Notes: generated by a model not told the origin, from the letters alone. Shown: positions 23,364 to 33,963, counted from the first letter of the stretch. The stretch is 58,730 nucleotides of DNA from Lachnospiraceae bacterium UBA6403 (GCA_002437435.1 DJPV01000068.1:1-58730); one strand, 5' to 3'. Translations and numbers: made by a program.

Positions 23364-23780
23364 ATGAACGAAAACGAGATTTCAAAGATGATCGAGCTTG
23401 CCATACAGGCAAGAACAAAGGCATATGCACCATATTCGAATTTTCAGGTGGGAGTCTGTATAAAGATGGAGAATGGAAGCTATTATACAGGATGCAATAT
23501 AGAAAATGCTTCCTATGGGGCAACAAACTGTGCGGAACGGACGGCTGTTTTTAAGGCAGTCAGTGAAGGCTGCAGGAAACTGTCTGCGATCGTGATCGTT
23601 GGCGGACTAAAGAACGGAGAATGTGACTATACTTATCCATGTGGGATATGCAGACAGGTCATTGCTGAGTTTGCCGAACAGGACTGCGTGATCGTTGTAG
23701 CAAAGAACAAACAGGAATATCGAATGTATTCGGTAGAAGATCTGCTTCCGGAGACATTTTATTTGAATAAAGAAGAATAA
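23364..23780 (+). CDS. cdd: Cytidine deaminase
   Basis: A 138-residue homotetrameric-type cytidine deaminase of pyrimidine salvage, converting cytidine and deoxycytidine to uridine and deoxyuridine. Zn2+ ligands are Cys56 (NCAERTA), Cys93 and Cys96 (YPCGICRQ); Glu58 is the proton shuttle. AYAPYSNFQVG is the substrate-binding N-terminal motif. AGAGGAAA precedes the ATG. It is followed after 13 bases by the M16C peptidase gene. Confidence 0.95.
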   Translation: MNENEISKMIELAIQARTKAYAPYSNFQVGVCIKMENGSYYTGCNIENASYGATNCAERTAVFKAVSEGCRKLSAIVIVGGLKNGECDYTYPCGICRQVIAEFAEQDCVIVVAKNKQEYRMYSVEDLLPETFYLNKEE

Positions 23781-23793
23781 AGGAGACATCAGA

Positions 23794-26724
23794 TTGAGAG
23801 ACTTAAAAGAATTAGCAGGGTATGACATCATAACAGAAGAAAAGATTCCTGAAGTAAATGGAACAGGTTATATCTTAAGCCACAAAAAGACGAAAGCCAG
23901 AGTGCTTGTAATTGCAAATGACGATGAGAACAAGGTATTTAATATCGGATTCCGGACACCACCATATGATGATTCCGGTATCCCGCATATTCTGGAACAT
24001 TCAGTATTGTGTGGTTCCAGAAAATATCCGGTAAAAGATCCATTTGTAGAACTGGCAAAGGGTTCATTAAATACATTCTTAAATGCGATGACATATTCTG
24101 ATAAGACGGTATATCCGGTTGCAAGCTGTAACGAAAAGGATTTTGAAAATCTTATGGATGTCTATCTGGATGCTGTATTCTATCCAAATATCTATGAGCA
24201 TACAGAGATCATACGTCAGGAAGGCTGGCATTATGAAATGGAAGCTGTAGATGGAGAACTTACCTATAACGGTGTTGTATTTAATGAGATGAAAGGTGTA
24301 TTTTCATCTCCGGAACAGCAGATGTATACGAAGATTGAGACAACGCTGCTCGCAGATACTCCATACCAGCATGTATCCGGTGGTGATCCGGCAGTGATTC
24401 CAACCTTAAGTCAGGAACGGTTTCTTGATTTCCACAGAAAGTATTATCATCCATCAAACAGCTTTATCTATCTGTATGGTGATTTGGATATGTATAAGGA
24501 ACTGGACTATATCGATCAAGAGTATCTCTCAAACTTTGATTATCGGGAGACTGATTCTACGATTGCTGTGCAGGCAGCTTATGAACAGATGAAGGATGAG
24601 AGTTGTTCCTACTCGATCGCAGAGAATGAGAACGAAGAAAATAACACATTTTTGACCTATAATATGGTAGTTGGAAGCAGCCTTGACAAGAAGCAGTCTG
24701 TTGCTATGAATATCCTGGAATATGCTATTATGGATGCTCCGGGTGCGCCTTTAAAGAAAGCATTAGTGGATGCAGGGATCGGAGAGGATGTCTTTGCTTC
24801 CTTTGATGACGGAATCCAGCAGACGATCTTTACAATCGCAGCAAGAAATGCAAATGTATCCGATAAGGAACGATTTGTTTCCGTGATCCGCGATACGCTG
24901 ACCGATCTTGCCGGTCATGGTGCAGAAGGAAAAGCAATCGACCGGACATCGATCGAGGCTGCAATCAATAATTTTGAGTTCAAACATAAGGAAGCAAACT
25001 TCGGCAGATTCCCGAAGGGACTTATGATGGGGTTGGATGCATTTAATACATGGCTGTATGATGATGCCTCGGCACTTGAAATGTTTAAGCTAAATGAAGT
25101 ATATGATGAATTGAAAGAAAACCTGAAAACAGGATATTTCGAAGATCTGATATGGGAAAAGCTGGTTCAGAATACTTTTGGTATGATCTTTGTTATGGAG
25201 CCGAAGAAGGGGCTTGATAAGGAGATTGATGCAGCAGAGAAGCAGAAGCTTGCAGACTATAAGGCATCCCTTACAAAGGAAGAACTGGAACAGGTCGTAT
25301 CAGATACAAAGGAACTGAAATTATATCAGGAGACTCCGTCACCGGAAGAAGATATGGAGAAGGTTCCGCTGCTCAGTATTTCTGATATCAGAAAAGAGAT
25401 TCATCCATTAAAGAATCGTGAGGACAGTATCTATGGTATGCCATTAATAAGTCATGATATCTTCACAAACGGAATCGGTTATCTGGAATTTATATTTGAT
25501 ATCAATGATCTGGATGCAGAACTTATTCCATATGCAGAACTGCTTACCAATATATTCAAATATGTGGATACGGAGCACTACACATATGGAGAACTGTCCA
25601 ATCAGATCAATTTCCATACCGGTGGTATCGGATTTTCTACAGGAGCCATGTATAAGGATGGCGGAAAGGATTATCTTTCATTCTTCTCCGTTAAGACAAA
25701 GGCAATGTATGATAAGCTTGGAGAAGGTCTGAAGCTGATCGAGGAGATCCTGTTCACATCGAAGCTTTCGAATAAGAAGCGTTTGAAGGAGATCATCGCA
25801 GAGGAAAAGGCAGGACTTAAGACAGATCTGACATCTTCCGGACATATCACATCTGCCACCCGTGCAATGTCTTATATCTCAGATGTGATGGCATTTAAGG
25901 ATATGACAGAGGGAATCGGATATTATGATTTTTTACAGGAACTGGATCAGAATTTTGAACAGAATGCAGATAAGATCATCGAGAAGCTGCAGACAACACT
26001 TGCCGAGATCCTCAGAAAGGGTGCAGTAACGATCTCTTATACCGGTGACAATGATATCAAAGAATTACTGGGAGCAGATATTGAAGCATTTGCAAGAAAG
26101 CTGTCGACCAGACCATCCTTTGCAGAAAAACGTGTGATGAAAAAAGCTGTTAAGAACGAAGGCTTTAAGACCGCAAGTCAGGTGCAGTATGCGGCACTTG
26201 CAGGAAATTATAAAGAGAAAGGCTATGAATATACAGGCGCATTGGAAGCCCTTCAGGTAATTTTCTCCTATGGATATCTATGGGAGAATGTTCGTGTAAA
26301 AGGGGGGGCATATGGCGCGATGTGTTCATTTGCAAGATCAGGAATGGGATATTTTACATCCTACAGAGATCCGAACCTGATGGAGACATATGATATCTAT
26401 AAGAAGGCAGCAGACTATGTGGCAGGCTTTGATGCAAGCGACAGAGATATGACCAAATATCTGATCGGTGCGATCGCAAAGTCAGATGCACCGATGACAC
26501 CATCCGCAGAAGGAGCATTCAGCCAGACCTGTTACTTTGCAGGTATTACAGATGAACAGCTTCAGAAAGAGCGTGATCAGGTGCTTGCTGCAAATGTAGA
26601 AACGATCCGTTCACTGGCACCTGTGATCCGGGCGATCACAGACGACGGTGTTATCTGTGCGATCGGCGGGGAAGATAAGATTGAACAGAACCGGACACAG
26701 TTCAAAGAAGTAAAGGATCTGTAG
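23794..26724 (+). CDS. M16C family metallopeptidase (presequence-protease-like)
   Basis: A 976-residue insulinase-family zinc protease of the M16C/PreP group. The inverted zinc motif is HILEH (His65, Glu68, His69), followed by SVLCGSRKYPVKDPF, typical of this group; the distal Glu ligand is likely in NGVVFNEMKGVFSSPE. Four domains of M16 proteins are expected on length, with RVKGGAYGAMCSF in the last. The group degrades short unfolded peptides inside a closed chamber and has no signal peptide here, so it is cytosolic. Start is TTG at 23794 with AAGGAGA upstream. Close linkage to cdd suggests one transcript. Confidence 0.9.
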   Translation: MRDLKELAGYDIITEEKIPEVNGTGYILSHKKTKARVLVIANDDENKVFNIGFRTPPYDDSGIPHILEHSVLCGSRKYPVKDPFVELAKGSLNTFLNAMTYSDKTVYPVASCNEKDFENLMDVYLDAVFYPNIYEHTEIIRQEGWHYEMEAVDGELTYNGVVFNEMKGVFSSPEQQMYTKIETTLLADTPYQHVSGGDPAVIPTLSQERFLDFHRKYYHPSNSFIYLYGDLDMYKELDYIDQEYLSNFDYRETDSTIAVQAAYEQMKDESCSYSIAENENEENNTFLTYNMVVGSSLDKKQSVAMNILEYAIMDAPGAPLKKALVDAGIGEDVFASFDDGIQQTIFTIAARNANVSDKERFVSVIRDTLTDLAGHGAEGKAIDRTSIEAAINNFEFKHKEANFGRFPKGLMMGLDAFNTWLYDDASALEMFKLNEVYDELKENLKTGYFEDLIWEKLVQNTFGMIFVMEPKKGLDKEIDAAEKQKLADYKASLTKEELEQVVSDTKELKLYQETPSPEEDMEKVPLLSISDIRKEIHPLKNREDSIYGMPLISHDIFTNGIGYLEFIFDINDLDAELIPYAELLTNIFKYVDTEHYTYGELSNQINFHTGGIGFSTGAMYKDGGKDYLSFFSVKTKAMYDKLGEGLKLIEEILFTSKLSNKKRLKEIIAEEKAGLKTDLTSSGHITSATRAMSYISDVMAFKDMTEGIGYYDFLQELDQNFEQNADKIIEKLQTTLAEILRKGAVTISYTGDNDIKELLGADIEAFARKLSTRPSFAEKRVMKKAVKNEGFKTASQVQYAALAGNYKEKGYEYTGALEALQVIFSYGYLWENVRVKGGAYGAMCSFARSGMGYFTSYRDPNLMETYDIYKKAADYVAGFDASDRDMTKYLIGAIAKSDAPMTPSAEGAFSQTCYFAGITDEQLQKERDQVLAANVETIRSLAPVIRAITDDGVICAIGGEDKIEQNRTQFKEVKDL

Positions 26725-26761
26725 TTTTTATAAATAAAAAATATATAGAAGCATAAATTGT

Positions 26762-26798
26762 TCTCCATCCGGTTACAGGAAGATGTGCCGGATGGAGA
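26762..26798 (+). other. GC-rich hairpin between the M16C gene and era
   Basis: A perfect 11-bp stem (TCTCCATCCGG 26762-26772 with CCGGATGGAGA 26788-26798), 15-base loop, without a T run on either strand. It is 33 bases before the era start, so it may slow read-through or serve as an RNA processing or regulatory site. Confidence 0.5.
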
Positions 26799-26831
26799 GC
26801 ATTAATACATACAGAATATGGAAGGGGAAGT

Positions 26832-27734
26832 ATGAACGATACATACAAATCAGGATTTGTTGCGATCATAGGAAGACCCAATGTAGGTAAATCCACACTG
26901 ATGAATCAGTTGATCGGACAGAAGATCGCGATAACGAGCAGTAAGGCACAGACAACAAGAAACCGTATCCAGACCGTATATACCTCGGATGAAGGACAGA
27001 TTGTTTTCCTTGATACACCGGGAATTAACAGAGCCAAGAACAGGCTTGGTGAATACATGTTGAAGGTAGCAGAGGGAACATTAAATGAAGTAGATGTCGT
27101 TATGTGGATCGTTGAAGCAACGACATTTATCGGCGCAGGAGAACGGTATATCATTGAACAGTTAGAGCGTGTTAAGACTCCGATCATCATTGTGGTAAAT
27201 AAGATCGATGCGGTAAGTGAAGAAGAAGTGTTCAGGGCGATCTCGACCTATAAGGATGCATGCAGCCATGCGGAGATTGTTCCGGTATCGGCATTAAAAG
27301 GAAAGAATAAGGATGAGTTGATAAAGACACTGTTCAAATACCTTCCATATGGACCACAGTTCTATGATGAAGACACGATCACCGATCAGCCGGAGCGTCA
27401 GATCGTATCCGAACTGATCCGTGAGCAGGCATTAAGACTTTTGGATAAAGAGATTCCACATGGAGTCGCAGTCGTGATTGATTCGATGAAGGAACGTCCA
27501 AACGGACGGCTTATAGATATTGATGCGACGATCATCTGTGAACGGGATTCCCATAAGGGAATTATCATCGGAAAGCAGGGGGCAATGCTGAAAAAGATTG
27601 GCAGCAATGCAAGATATGGCATTGAGCAGCTTTTGGATACACATGTGAATCTGAAGCTTTGGGTAAAAGTGAAGAAGGACTGGCGTGATACCGATACCCT
27701 TCTTCGGAATTATGGTTATAAGATGGATGAATGA
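26832..27734 (+). CDS. era: GTPase Era
   Basis: A 300-residue essential GTPase that binds the 3' end of 16S rRNA and helps 30S subunit assembly. G1 is GRPNVGKST (from residue 14), G3 DTPGI, G4 NKID and G5 SALKG. The C-terminal KH domain is clear: GIIIGKQGAMLKKIGSNARYGIEQLL. The length equals the family norm. The stop overlaps the start of recO by 4 bases (ATGA), a conserved era-recO arrangement in Firmicutes. Confidence 0.97.
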   Translation: MNDTYKSGFVAIIGRPNVGKSTLMNQLIGQKIAITSSKAQTTRNRIQTVYTSDEGQIVFLDTPGINRAKNRLGEYMLKVAEGTLNEVDVVMWIVEATTFIGAGERYIIEQLERVKTPIIIVVNKIDAVSEEEVFRAISTYKDACSHAEIVPVSALKGKNKDELIKTLFKYLPYGPQFYDEDTITDQPERQIVSELIREQALRLLDKEIPHGVAVVIDSMKERPNGRLIDIDATIICERDSHKGIIIGKQGAMLKKIGSNARYGIEQLLDTHVNLKLWVKVKKDWRDTDTLLRNYGYKMDE

Positions 27735-28477
27735 TGAAGGATGAGATAGTATTAAATGGGATCGTGCTTTCCTCCGTACTTCAGGGAGAATATGACAGGC
27801 GGCTTGTCATACTGACCAGAGAGCAGGGGAAGATCACAGCATTTGCAAAGGGAGTCCGAAGACCAAACAGCCAGCTGATCTCGAAGACGCAGCTTTTTGT
27901 CATGGGAGCGTTTACGGTATATCCGGGAAGAAATGCATATACACTTATCAATGTAGAGGCAAAGGAATATTTTCATGAACTGACTTTTGATATGAATAAA
28001 TACTGCTATGGATCTTACTTCTGTGAGATGATGTCATATTTTACAAGAGAAGGAGACCGGTCTGCAGATTATCTGAATCTGCTGTTTGTCAGTCTGAATG
28101 CATTAAAAAAAGGACTGATGCCGGTGAAGCTGATACGTTGTGTATATGAATTAAAGATCATGGATATCTTTGGACAGGGATTACAGAGCTTTCACTGTCC
28201 AATCTGCGGAAGCGACAGGCTGACACGGATATTTGATCCTTTATCCGGTGGAATCCTGTGTGAGGACTGCCGCAGCAAGGCAAAGAAAAGTATCCATATA
28301 TCAGAGGATGCCAGATATGTGCTTCAGTATATTAATGGAGCGACGCTTGGAAATCTGTATAATTTCACGGTTTCAGGCAGCGTGCTGGAAGAACTTATGA
28401 TGATCACAAAGGAATTTCTGGCAGTATATGTAGACAGGAAATTCAATTCTGTAGAAATAATTGAATCCCTGTCTTGA
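27731..28477 (+). CDS. recO: DNA repair protein RecO
   Basis: A 248-residue recombination mediator that, with RecR, loads RecA on SSB-coated DNA. An OB-fold N-terminus (GIVLSSVLQGEYDRRLVILT) precedes an all-helical part and the zinc-binding loop: CPICGSDR and then CEDCRSK in the 170-185 region. Translation is coupled to era by an ATGA overlap; a second ATG three bases later is an equally possible start. A small 8-bp hairpin spans the stop codon. Confidence 0.95.
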   Translation: MMKDEIVLNGIVLSSVLQGEYDRRLVILTREQGKITAFAKGVRRPNSQLISKTQLFVMGAFTVYPGRNAYTLINVEAKEYFHELTFDMNKYCYGSYFCEMMSYFTREGDRSADYLNLLFVSLNALKKGLMPVKLIRCVYELKIMDIFGQGLQSFHCPICGSDRLTRIFDPLSGGILCEDCRSKAKKSIHISEDARYVLQYINGATLGNLYNFTVSGSVLEELMMITKEFLAVYVDRKFNSVEIIESLS

Positions 28478-28541
28478 AAAAAACAGGGATAGAAGGTACA
28501 ATAACGTACAAATAAAAGATGAAATATAAATGGAGGACATT

Positions 28542-29939
28542 ATGGAAAAGACATTAGACAAGATCGTTGCTTTAGCAAAGAACAGAGGTTTTGTATATCC
28601 GGGTTCAGAGATTTATGGTGGACTTGCAAATACATGGGATTACGGTAACCTTGGTGTTGAGTTAAAGAACAATGTAAAAAAGGCTTGGTGGAAAAAGTTC
28701 ATACAGGAGAATCCATATAATGTAGGTGTTGACTGTGCGATCCTGATGAACCCACAGACATGGGTAGCATCCGGACATCTTGGCGGTTTCGCAGATCCTT
28801 TGATGGACTGTAAAGAGTGCCATGAAAGATTCCGTGCAGACAAGCTGATCGAAGACTACATGGCAGAGAATAACATGGAGATCGAAGGTTCCGTTGACGG
28901 ATGGTCCAACGAAGAAATGGAGAACTTTATTGAAGAAAAGAATATCTGCTGTCCTTCATGTGGAAAACATAATTTTACAGGTATCAGACAGTTCAACCTG
29001 ATGTTCAAGACTTTCCAGGGCGTAACAGAGGATGCAAAGAACACAGTATATTTAAGACCGGAGACAGCACAGGGTATTTTCGTAAACTTCAAGAATGTAC
29101 AGAGAACATCCAGAAAGAAGATTCCATTTGGTATTGGCCAGATCGGTAAGTCATTCCGTAACGAGATCACACCGGGTAACTTCACATTCCGTACCAGAGA
29201 GTTTGAGCAGATGGAGCTGGAATTCTTCTGCGAACCGGGAACAGACCTTGAATGGTTTGATTACTGGAGAAGCTTCTGTATCAACTGGTTAAAAGACCTT
29301 GGTATTAAGGATGAAGAAATGCGTGCCCGTGATCATTCACCGGAAGAACTTTGTTTCTACAGCAAGGGGACAACAGATATTGAGTTCTTATTCCCGTTTG
29401 GATGGGGCGAGCTTTGGGGTATCGCTGATAGAACAGATTATGATCTGACCCAGCATCAGACAGTATCCGGTGAGCCGATGGATTACTTTGATGATGAGAA
29501 GAAAGAGAAATACATTCCATATGTTATTGAACCATCACTTGGCGCTGACCGTGTAACACTTGCATTTCTTTGTGCTGCATATGATGAAGAAAATATCGGA
29601 ACCGAGGAGAAGCCGGATGTAAGAACTGTATTACATTTCCATCCTGCACTTGCTCCTGTTAAGATCGGTGTTCTTCCACTGAGCAAGAAGCTTGGTGAGG
29701 GCGCAGAAAAGGTTTATACAGAATTATGCAAATACTATAACTGCGAATACGATGACAGAGGAAATATCGGTAAGAGATACAGAAGACAGGATGAGATTGG
29801 AACTCCATTCTGTGTAACTTATGATTTTGACTCAGAAGAAGATGGTGCTGTAACAGTCCGTGACAGAGATACCATGGAACAGGAAAGAATAAAGATCGAA
29901 GATCTGAAAGCATATTTTGAGAAGAAATTCGAATACTGA
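28542..29939 (+). CDS. glyS: Glycyl-tRNA synthetase (single-chain, alpha2 type)
   Basis: A 465-residue class II synthetase that charges tRNA-Gly. It is the single-chain homodimeric form, not the GlyQ/GlyS two-subunit form. Motifs: [19 protein letters not shown] at the N-terminus, motif 2 [19 protein letters not shown], and motif 3 [14 protein letters not shown]; the anticodon-binding domain is at the C-terminus ([10 protein letters not shown] onward). The ATG at 28542 is chosen because GGAGG lies 5 bases upstream; the ATG at 28530 overlaps that site. There is no T-box element in the short leader. Confidence 0.95.
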   Translation: MEKTLDKIVALAKNRGFVYPGSEIYGGLANTWDYGNLGVELKNNVKKAWWKKFIQENPYNVGVDCAILMNPQTWVASGHLGGFADPLMDCKECHERFRADKLIEDYMAENNMEIEGSVDGWSNEEMENFIEEKNICCPSCGKHNFTGIRQFNLMFKTFQGVTEDAKNTVYLRPETAQGIFVNFKNVQRTSRKKIPFGIGQIGKSFRNEITPGNFTFRTREFEQMELEFFCEPGTDLEWFDYWRSFCINWLKDLGIKDEEMRARDHSPEELCFYSKGTTDIEFLFPFGWGELWGIADRTDYDLTQHQTVSGEPMDYFDDEKKEKYIPYVIEPSLGADRVTLAFLCAAYDEENIGTEEKPDVRTVLHFHPALAPVKIGVLPLSKKLGEGAEKVYTELCKYYNCEYDDRGNIGKRYRRQDEIGTPFCVTYDFDSEEDGAVTVRDRDTMEQERIKIEDLKAYFEKKFEY

Positions 29940-29996
29940 TCAGAAAAATCAGCTATTAATCCGGACAGAGTATCTGATTAATCAGATCTGTAATAT

Positions 29997-30050
29997 AAAA
30001 GAGGCATTTGTCGGAAAAGAACGATATCCGGCGGATGTCTCTTTTATTTT
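29997..30050 (+). terminator. Intrinsic terminator of glyS
   Basis: Arms 29997-30007 and 30035-30045 (11 bp with one G-U pair), with a further small pairing in the loop, followed by an interrupted T run. Confidence 0.75.
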
Positions 30051-30122
30051 GAAAAAGATTCCAGAATAAGCGTGCAAAAAGAAAAAAATTTGAAAAAAGT
30101 GGTTTAATATTATTAGGGCATA

Positions 30123-30176
30123 TGATATAATCACCTCAGAGTGGTGGGAAAATTCTGCCCTAAAGCAGGCTTTTTT
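30123..30176 (+). promoter_or_regulatory. Promoter and terminator-bearing leader of ppdK
   Basis: An extended -10, TG-A-TATAAT (30123-30131), stands without a good -35. Within 20 bases of the expected start comes a hairpin (30149-30158 with 30165-30174, one mismatch) that runs into TTTTTT (30171-30176), then 40 bases to the start codon. The arrangement resembles the terminator leaders of the polyamine genes. CACC (30132-30135) with GGTG (30143-30146) gives a second small stem. Confidence 0.6.
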
Positions 30177-30216
30177 CAGCATATATTTAATTAGATACGT
30201 AGGAGGTAATAAACAA

Positions 30217-32853
30217 ATGGCAAACAAGTGGGTTTATATGTTTAGCGAAGGCGACATGACCATGCGTAATCTTCTCGGTGGTAAGGGTGCAAACCTTGCA
30301 GAGATGACAACAATTGGTCTTCCAGTTCCACAGGGTTTCACAATCACAACAGAGGCTTGTACACAGTACTATGAAGATGGTCGTAAGATCAACGACGAGA
30401 TCATGGCACAGGCTATGGAAGGTGTTAAGAAGATGGAGGAGATCAACGGCAAGAAGTTCGGAGATCTTGAGAATCCATTATTAGTATCAGTTCGTTCAGG
30501 TGCTAGAGCATCTATGCCAGGTATGATGGATACAATCCTTAACCTTGGTTTAAATGATGAAGTTGTTGCTGCAATGATCGCACACAACCCAGATCCAGCA
30601 TTCGAGCGTTTCGTATATGATTCTTACAGACGTTTCATTCAGATGTTTTCAGACGTTGTTATGGAAGTTGGTAAGAAGTACTTTGAGCAGCTCATCGATA
30701 AGATGAAAGAAGAGAAGGGTGTTAAGTTCGACGTAGAACTTACAGCAGCTGATCTTAAGACTCTTGCAGAGCAGTTCAAGGCTGAATACAAGAACCAGTT
30801 AGGAACAGATTTCCCTTCAGACCCAGTTGAGCAGTTAAAGTTAGCTATCGAAGCTGTATTCCGTTCATGGGACAACCCACGTGCGAACGTATACAGAAGA
30901 GACAACGATATCCCTTATTCATGGGGTACAGCAGTTAACGTAATGCCTATGGTATTCGGTAACTTAAATAATGAATCCGGTACAGGTGTTGCATTTACCC
31001 GTGACCCTGCAACAGGTGAGAAGAAACTTATGGGTGAGTTCCTTATCAATGCACAGGGCGAAGACGTAGTTGCTGGTGTTCGTACACCAATGCCAATCGC
31101 TCAGATGGAGCAGGAATTCCCAGAAGCATATGCAGAATTCCTTAAGGTATGTGAGACTCTTGAGAATCACTACCATGATATGCAGGATATGGAGTTCACA
31201 GTTGAGAACAAGAAGCTGTACATGTTACAGTGTCGTAATGGTAAGAGAACAGCTCAGGCAGCTCTTCAGATCGCTTGTGACCTTGTTGATGAAGGACATA
31301 AGACAGAGGAAGAGGCAGTTGCTATGATTGATCCTCGTAACCTTGATACACTTCTTCACCCACAGTTTGATGCAGCAGCTCTTAAGGCAGCTACACCAGT
31401 GGGCAAGGGTCTTGGTGCTTCACCAGGTGCTGCTTGTGGTAAAATCGTATTTACAGCTGATGATGCAGAAGCATGGGCAGCTAAGGGTGAGAAGGTTGTT
31501 CTTGTACGTCTTGAGACATCGCCAGAAGATATCACAGGCATGAAGTCAGCACAGGGTATCTTAACAGTTCGTGGTGGTATGACATCACATGCTGCTGTAG
31601 TTGCTCGTGGTATGGGTACTTGCTGTGTATCAGGTTGTGGCGATATCATCATGGATGAAGAGAACAAGAAGTTTACACTTGCCGGTAAAGAGTTCCATGA
31701 GGGAGATTTCATCTCAATCGATGGTACAACAGGTAACATTTACGATGGAGTTATCAAGACAGTTGATGCTTCAATCGCAGGTACATTTGGTCGTGTTATG
31801 GCATGGGCTGATAAGTATAGAAAACTCCAGGTTAGAACAAATGCAGATACGCCGGCAGATGCTAAGAAAGCTCGTGAGCTTGGTGCAGAAGGTATCGGTC
31901 TTTGCCGTACAGAGCATATGTTCTTCGATCCAGAAAGAATCGCAGCATTCCGTGAAATGATTTGCTCAGATACAGTAGAAGAAAGAGAAGAAGCTCTTGA
32001 TAAGATCCTTCCATATCAGCAGGGAGACTTCAAGGCTCTTTATGAGGAACTGGAAGGTCATCCGGTTACTATCAGATTCTTGGATCCACCTCTTCATGAG
32101 TTCGTTCCTACAGAGGAAGCTGATATTGAGAAGCTTGCAAAGGCTAAGAATAAGTCGGTGGAAGAAATCAAGGCACTCTGCAACTCACTTCATGAGTTCA
32201 ATCCTATGATGGGACACAGAGGATGTCGTCTTGCTGTAACATATCCAGAAATTGCTAAGATGCAGACAAAGGCTGTTATTCGTGCAGCTATCGAAGTTCA
32301 GAAAGAGCATCCAGATTGGAATATTGAGCCGGAAATCATGATCCCACTTGTATGTGAAGTTAAAGAGCTTAAGTATGTTAAGAAGGTAGTAGTTGAGACA
32401 GCTGATGCTGAGATCGCTGCTGCAGGCGTTGATCTTAAGTATGAAGTTGGTACAATGATCGAGATCCCAAGAGCTGCTCTTACAGCTGATGAGATCGCTA
32501 AGGAAGCTGACTTCTTCTGCTTCGGTACTAATGACCTTACACAGATGACATTTGGTTTCTCAAGAGATGATGCCGGTAAGTTCTTAAATGCTTACTATGA
32601 TGCTAAGATTTTCGAAAATGATCCATTTGCTAAGCTTGACCAGACTGGTGTTGGTAAGCTCATGGATATGGCTGTTAAACTTGGCAAGCCAGTTAATCCA
32701 AAGCTTCATATCGGTATCTGTGGTGAGCATGGTGGAGATCCTTCATCTGTTGAGTTCTGCCACAAGATCGGTCTTGATTATGTATCATGTTCACCATTCC
32801 GTGTACCTATCGCCAGACTTGCTGCTGCACAGGCTGCTATTGCAAACAAATAA
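30217..32853 (+). CDS. ppdK: Pyruvate phosphate dikinase
   Basis: An 878-residue enzyme that interconverts pyruvate, ATP and phosphate with PEP, AMP and pyrophosphate; in anaerobic Firmicutes it often runs toward pyruvate in glycolysis. The N-terminal ATP-grasp domain begins KWVYMFSEGD. The swinging phospho-His lies in GGMTSHAAVVARGMG and the catalytic Cys in GICGEHGGDPSS near the C-terminus. Codon choice differs from most neighbours (many GCT, CTT and AAG codons), as expected of a highly expressed gene. AGGAGG precedes the ATG. Confidence 0.97.
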   Translation: MANKWVYMFSEGDMTMRNLLGGKGANLAEMTTIGLPVPQGFTITTEACTQYYEDGRKINDEIMAQAMEGVKKMEEINGKKFGDLENPLLVSVRSGARASMPGMMDTILNLGLNDEVVAAMIAHNPDPAFERFVYDSYRRFIQMFSDVVMEVGKKYFEQLIDKMKEEKGVKFDVELTAADLKTLAEQFKAEYKNQLGTDFPSDPVEQLKLAIEAVFRSWDNPRANVYRRDNDIPYSWGTAVNVMPMVFGNLNNESGTGVAFTRDPATGEKKLMGEFLINAQGEDVVAGVRTPMPIAQMEQEFPEAYAEFLKVCETLENHYHDMQDMEFTVENKKLYMLQCRNGKRTAQAALQIACDLVDEGHKTEEEAVAMIDPRNLDTLLHPQFDAAALKAATPVGKGLGASPGAACGKIVFTADDAEAWAAKGEKVVLVRLETSPEDITGMKSAQGILTVRGGMTSHAAVVARGMGTCCVSGCGDIIMDEENKKFTLAGKEFHEGDFISIDGTTGNIYDGVIKTVDASIAGTFGRVMAWADKYRKLQVRTNADTPADAKKARELGAEGIGLCRTEHMFFDPERIAAFREMICSDTVEEREEALDKILPYQQGDFKALYEELEGHPVTIRFLDPPLHEFVPTEEADIEKLAKAKNKSVEEIKALCNSLHEFNPMMGHRGCRLAVTYPEIAKMQTKAVIRAAIEVQKEHPDWNIEPEIMIPLVCEVKELKYVKKVVVETADAEIAAAGVDLKYEVGTMIEIPRAALTADEIAKEADFFCFGTNDLTQMTFGFSRDDAGKFLNAYYDAKIFENDPFAKLDQTGVGKLMDMAVKLGKPVNPKLHIGICGEHGGDPSSVEFCHKIGLDYVSCSPFRVPIARLAAAQAAIANK

Positions 32854-32906
32854 TAGACCATACGAAAACGTGAATTAAAATAGTCAATAGTTTTATAGTA
32901 TCAAAG

Positions 32907-32939
32907 AATCCCGTTTGGTGTATGCCAGACGGGATTTTT
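32907..32939 (+). terminator. Intrinsic terminator of ppdK
   Basis: A 12-bp stem, 32907-32918 with 32925-32936 (one G-T wobble), 6-base loop, then TTTTT. Confidence 0.88.
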
Positions 32940-32976
32940 GTGTTATAGTGATAGGTGTGGGATTAAAAAGAAAAAG

Positions 32977-33963
32977 ATGAAAGCAAGAAAGAGAAAACAG
33001 ATGAAGACGGATAATAATGCAAAGAAAGAAAACAACGTAAAAAAAGAAAGTGGTGTAAAAAAGAAATGCAGGGAAAAGAAAGATAAACTTGCAATCGAAA
33101 AAAGAATATTGCAACTATCGTTTCTTGGAAGTGTATTATTTATAATAGCAGAAGGAGTGATGGCATGGTTTACCCATTCCCATTCCTTATGGACAGACTG
33201 TCTCTTTGATTCGGCAGATCTGGTAATGATCGGACCGTTTTTGGTTCTTGTGCCATTACTTTATAAACCGGTAACAGAGAAGCATCCATATGGATATGCA
33301 CAGGTGGAGTCGTTGTTTTTACTGGTGAAATATAGTGTTCTATTGGCACTTACCTGTAATCTGATGGTTGAAAATATAAAACTGTTATTACATGGTGGAC
33401 ATGAAGTAGATGCAGGAAGTATTGCTATATTTGAACTTCTGGTATGTCTTGGGTGTGCAGGCATGTATCTGCTGCTTAGTCATTATAGTAAGAAATATGA
33501 GTCAACTACGATTAAAGCAGAACTTTACATGTGGAAACTTGATATCATAAGCAGTTTGGGAGTTGCAGTTGCATTTGCAGTGCAGACGGTATTACTTACA
33601 ACGAGATTCCGATTCCTCACACCATATATCGATCCGGCAGTAGCAGTAGTTATGGCATTGCTCCTTATAAAAGAGCCGGTAAAAGAAATTTTCCAGAGTA
33701 TTAAAAATCTGGTCTTATTTGCACCGGAAGAGGAAGTATTAAGTCAGATACGGGGAATTGTAGATAAGCACATGAATGATTACCCATATGAAGTTACATT
33801 TTTAGATGTCATTCAGACTGGACGAAAACTCTGGGTAGAAGTATATGTCGGAAATAAAACGGATGTTATACATATCAGTATCACGCATCGTGTCAGAGAT
33901 GAAATTAAACAGGAACTGAAACACAAATATGATCAGGTATATATCGAGATTATACCAGATTGA
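32977..33963 (+). CDS. Cation diffusion facilitator family transporter
   Basis: A ~328-residue membrane protein of the CDF family. About six hydrophobic helices lie between residues 30 and 225 with SLWTDCLFDSADLVMIGPF as the second-helix metal region and HPYGYAQVESLF as the standard CDF loop. The second metal pair appears in the fifth helix as KLDIISSLG. A cytoplasmic C-terminal domain follows (EEEVLSQIRGIVDKH). The usual HxxxD pair is D/D-like here (TDCLFDSAD), so the metal (Zn, Mn, Fe) is uncertain. The first 40 residues are extremely Lys-rich. The start is uncertain: ATG at 32977 or 33001, both with weak ribosome binding sites. Confidence 0.78.
   Translation: MKARKRKQMKTDNNAKKENNVKKESGVKKKCREKKDKLAIEKRILQLSFLGSVLFIIAEGVMAWFTHSHSLWTDCLFDSADLVMIGPFLVLVPLLYKPVTEKHPYGYAQVESLFLLVKYSVLLALTCNLMVENIKLLLHGGHEVDAGSIAIFELLVCLGCAGMYLLLSHYSKKYESTTIKAELYMWKLDIISSLGVAVAFAVQTVLLTTRFRFLTPYIDPAVAVVMALLLIKEPVKEIFQSIKNLVLFAPEEEVLSQIRGIVDKHMNDYPYEVTFLDVIQTGRKLWVEVYVGNKTDVIHISITHRVRDEIKQELKHKYDQVYIEIIPD

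Noticed and set aside
28478..28541. Possible T-box leader for the glycyl-tRNA synthetase gene
   Set aside because: The gap from recO is about 64 bases, too short for a T-box, and no AGGGTGGNACCGCG-type sequence is present.
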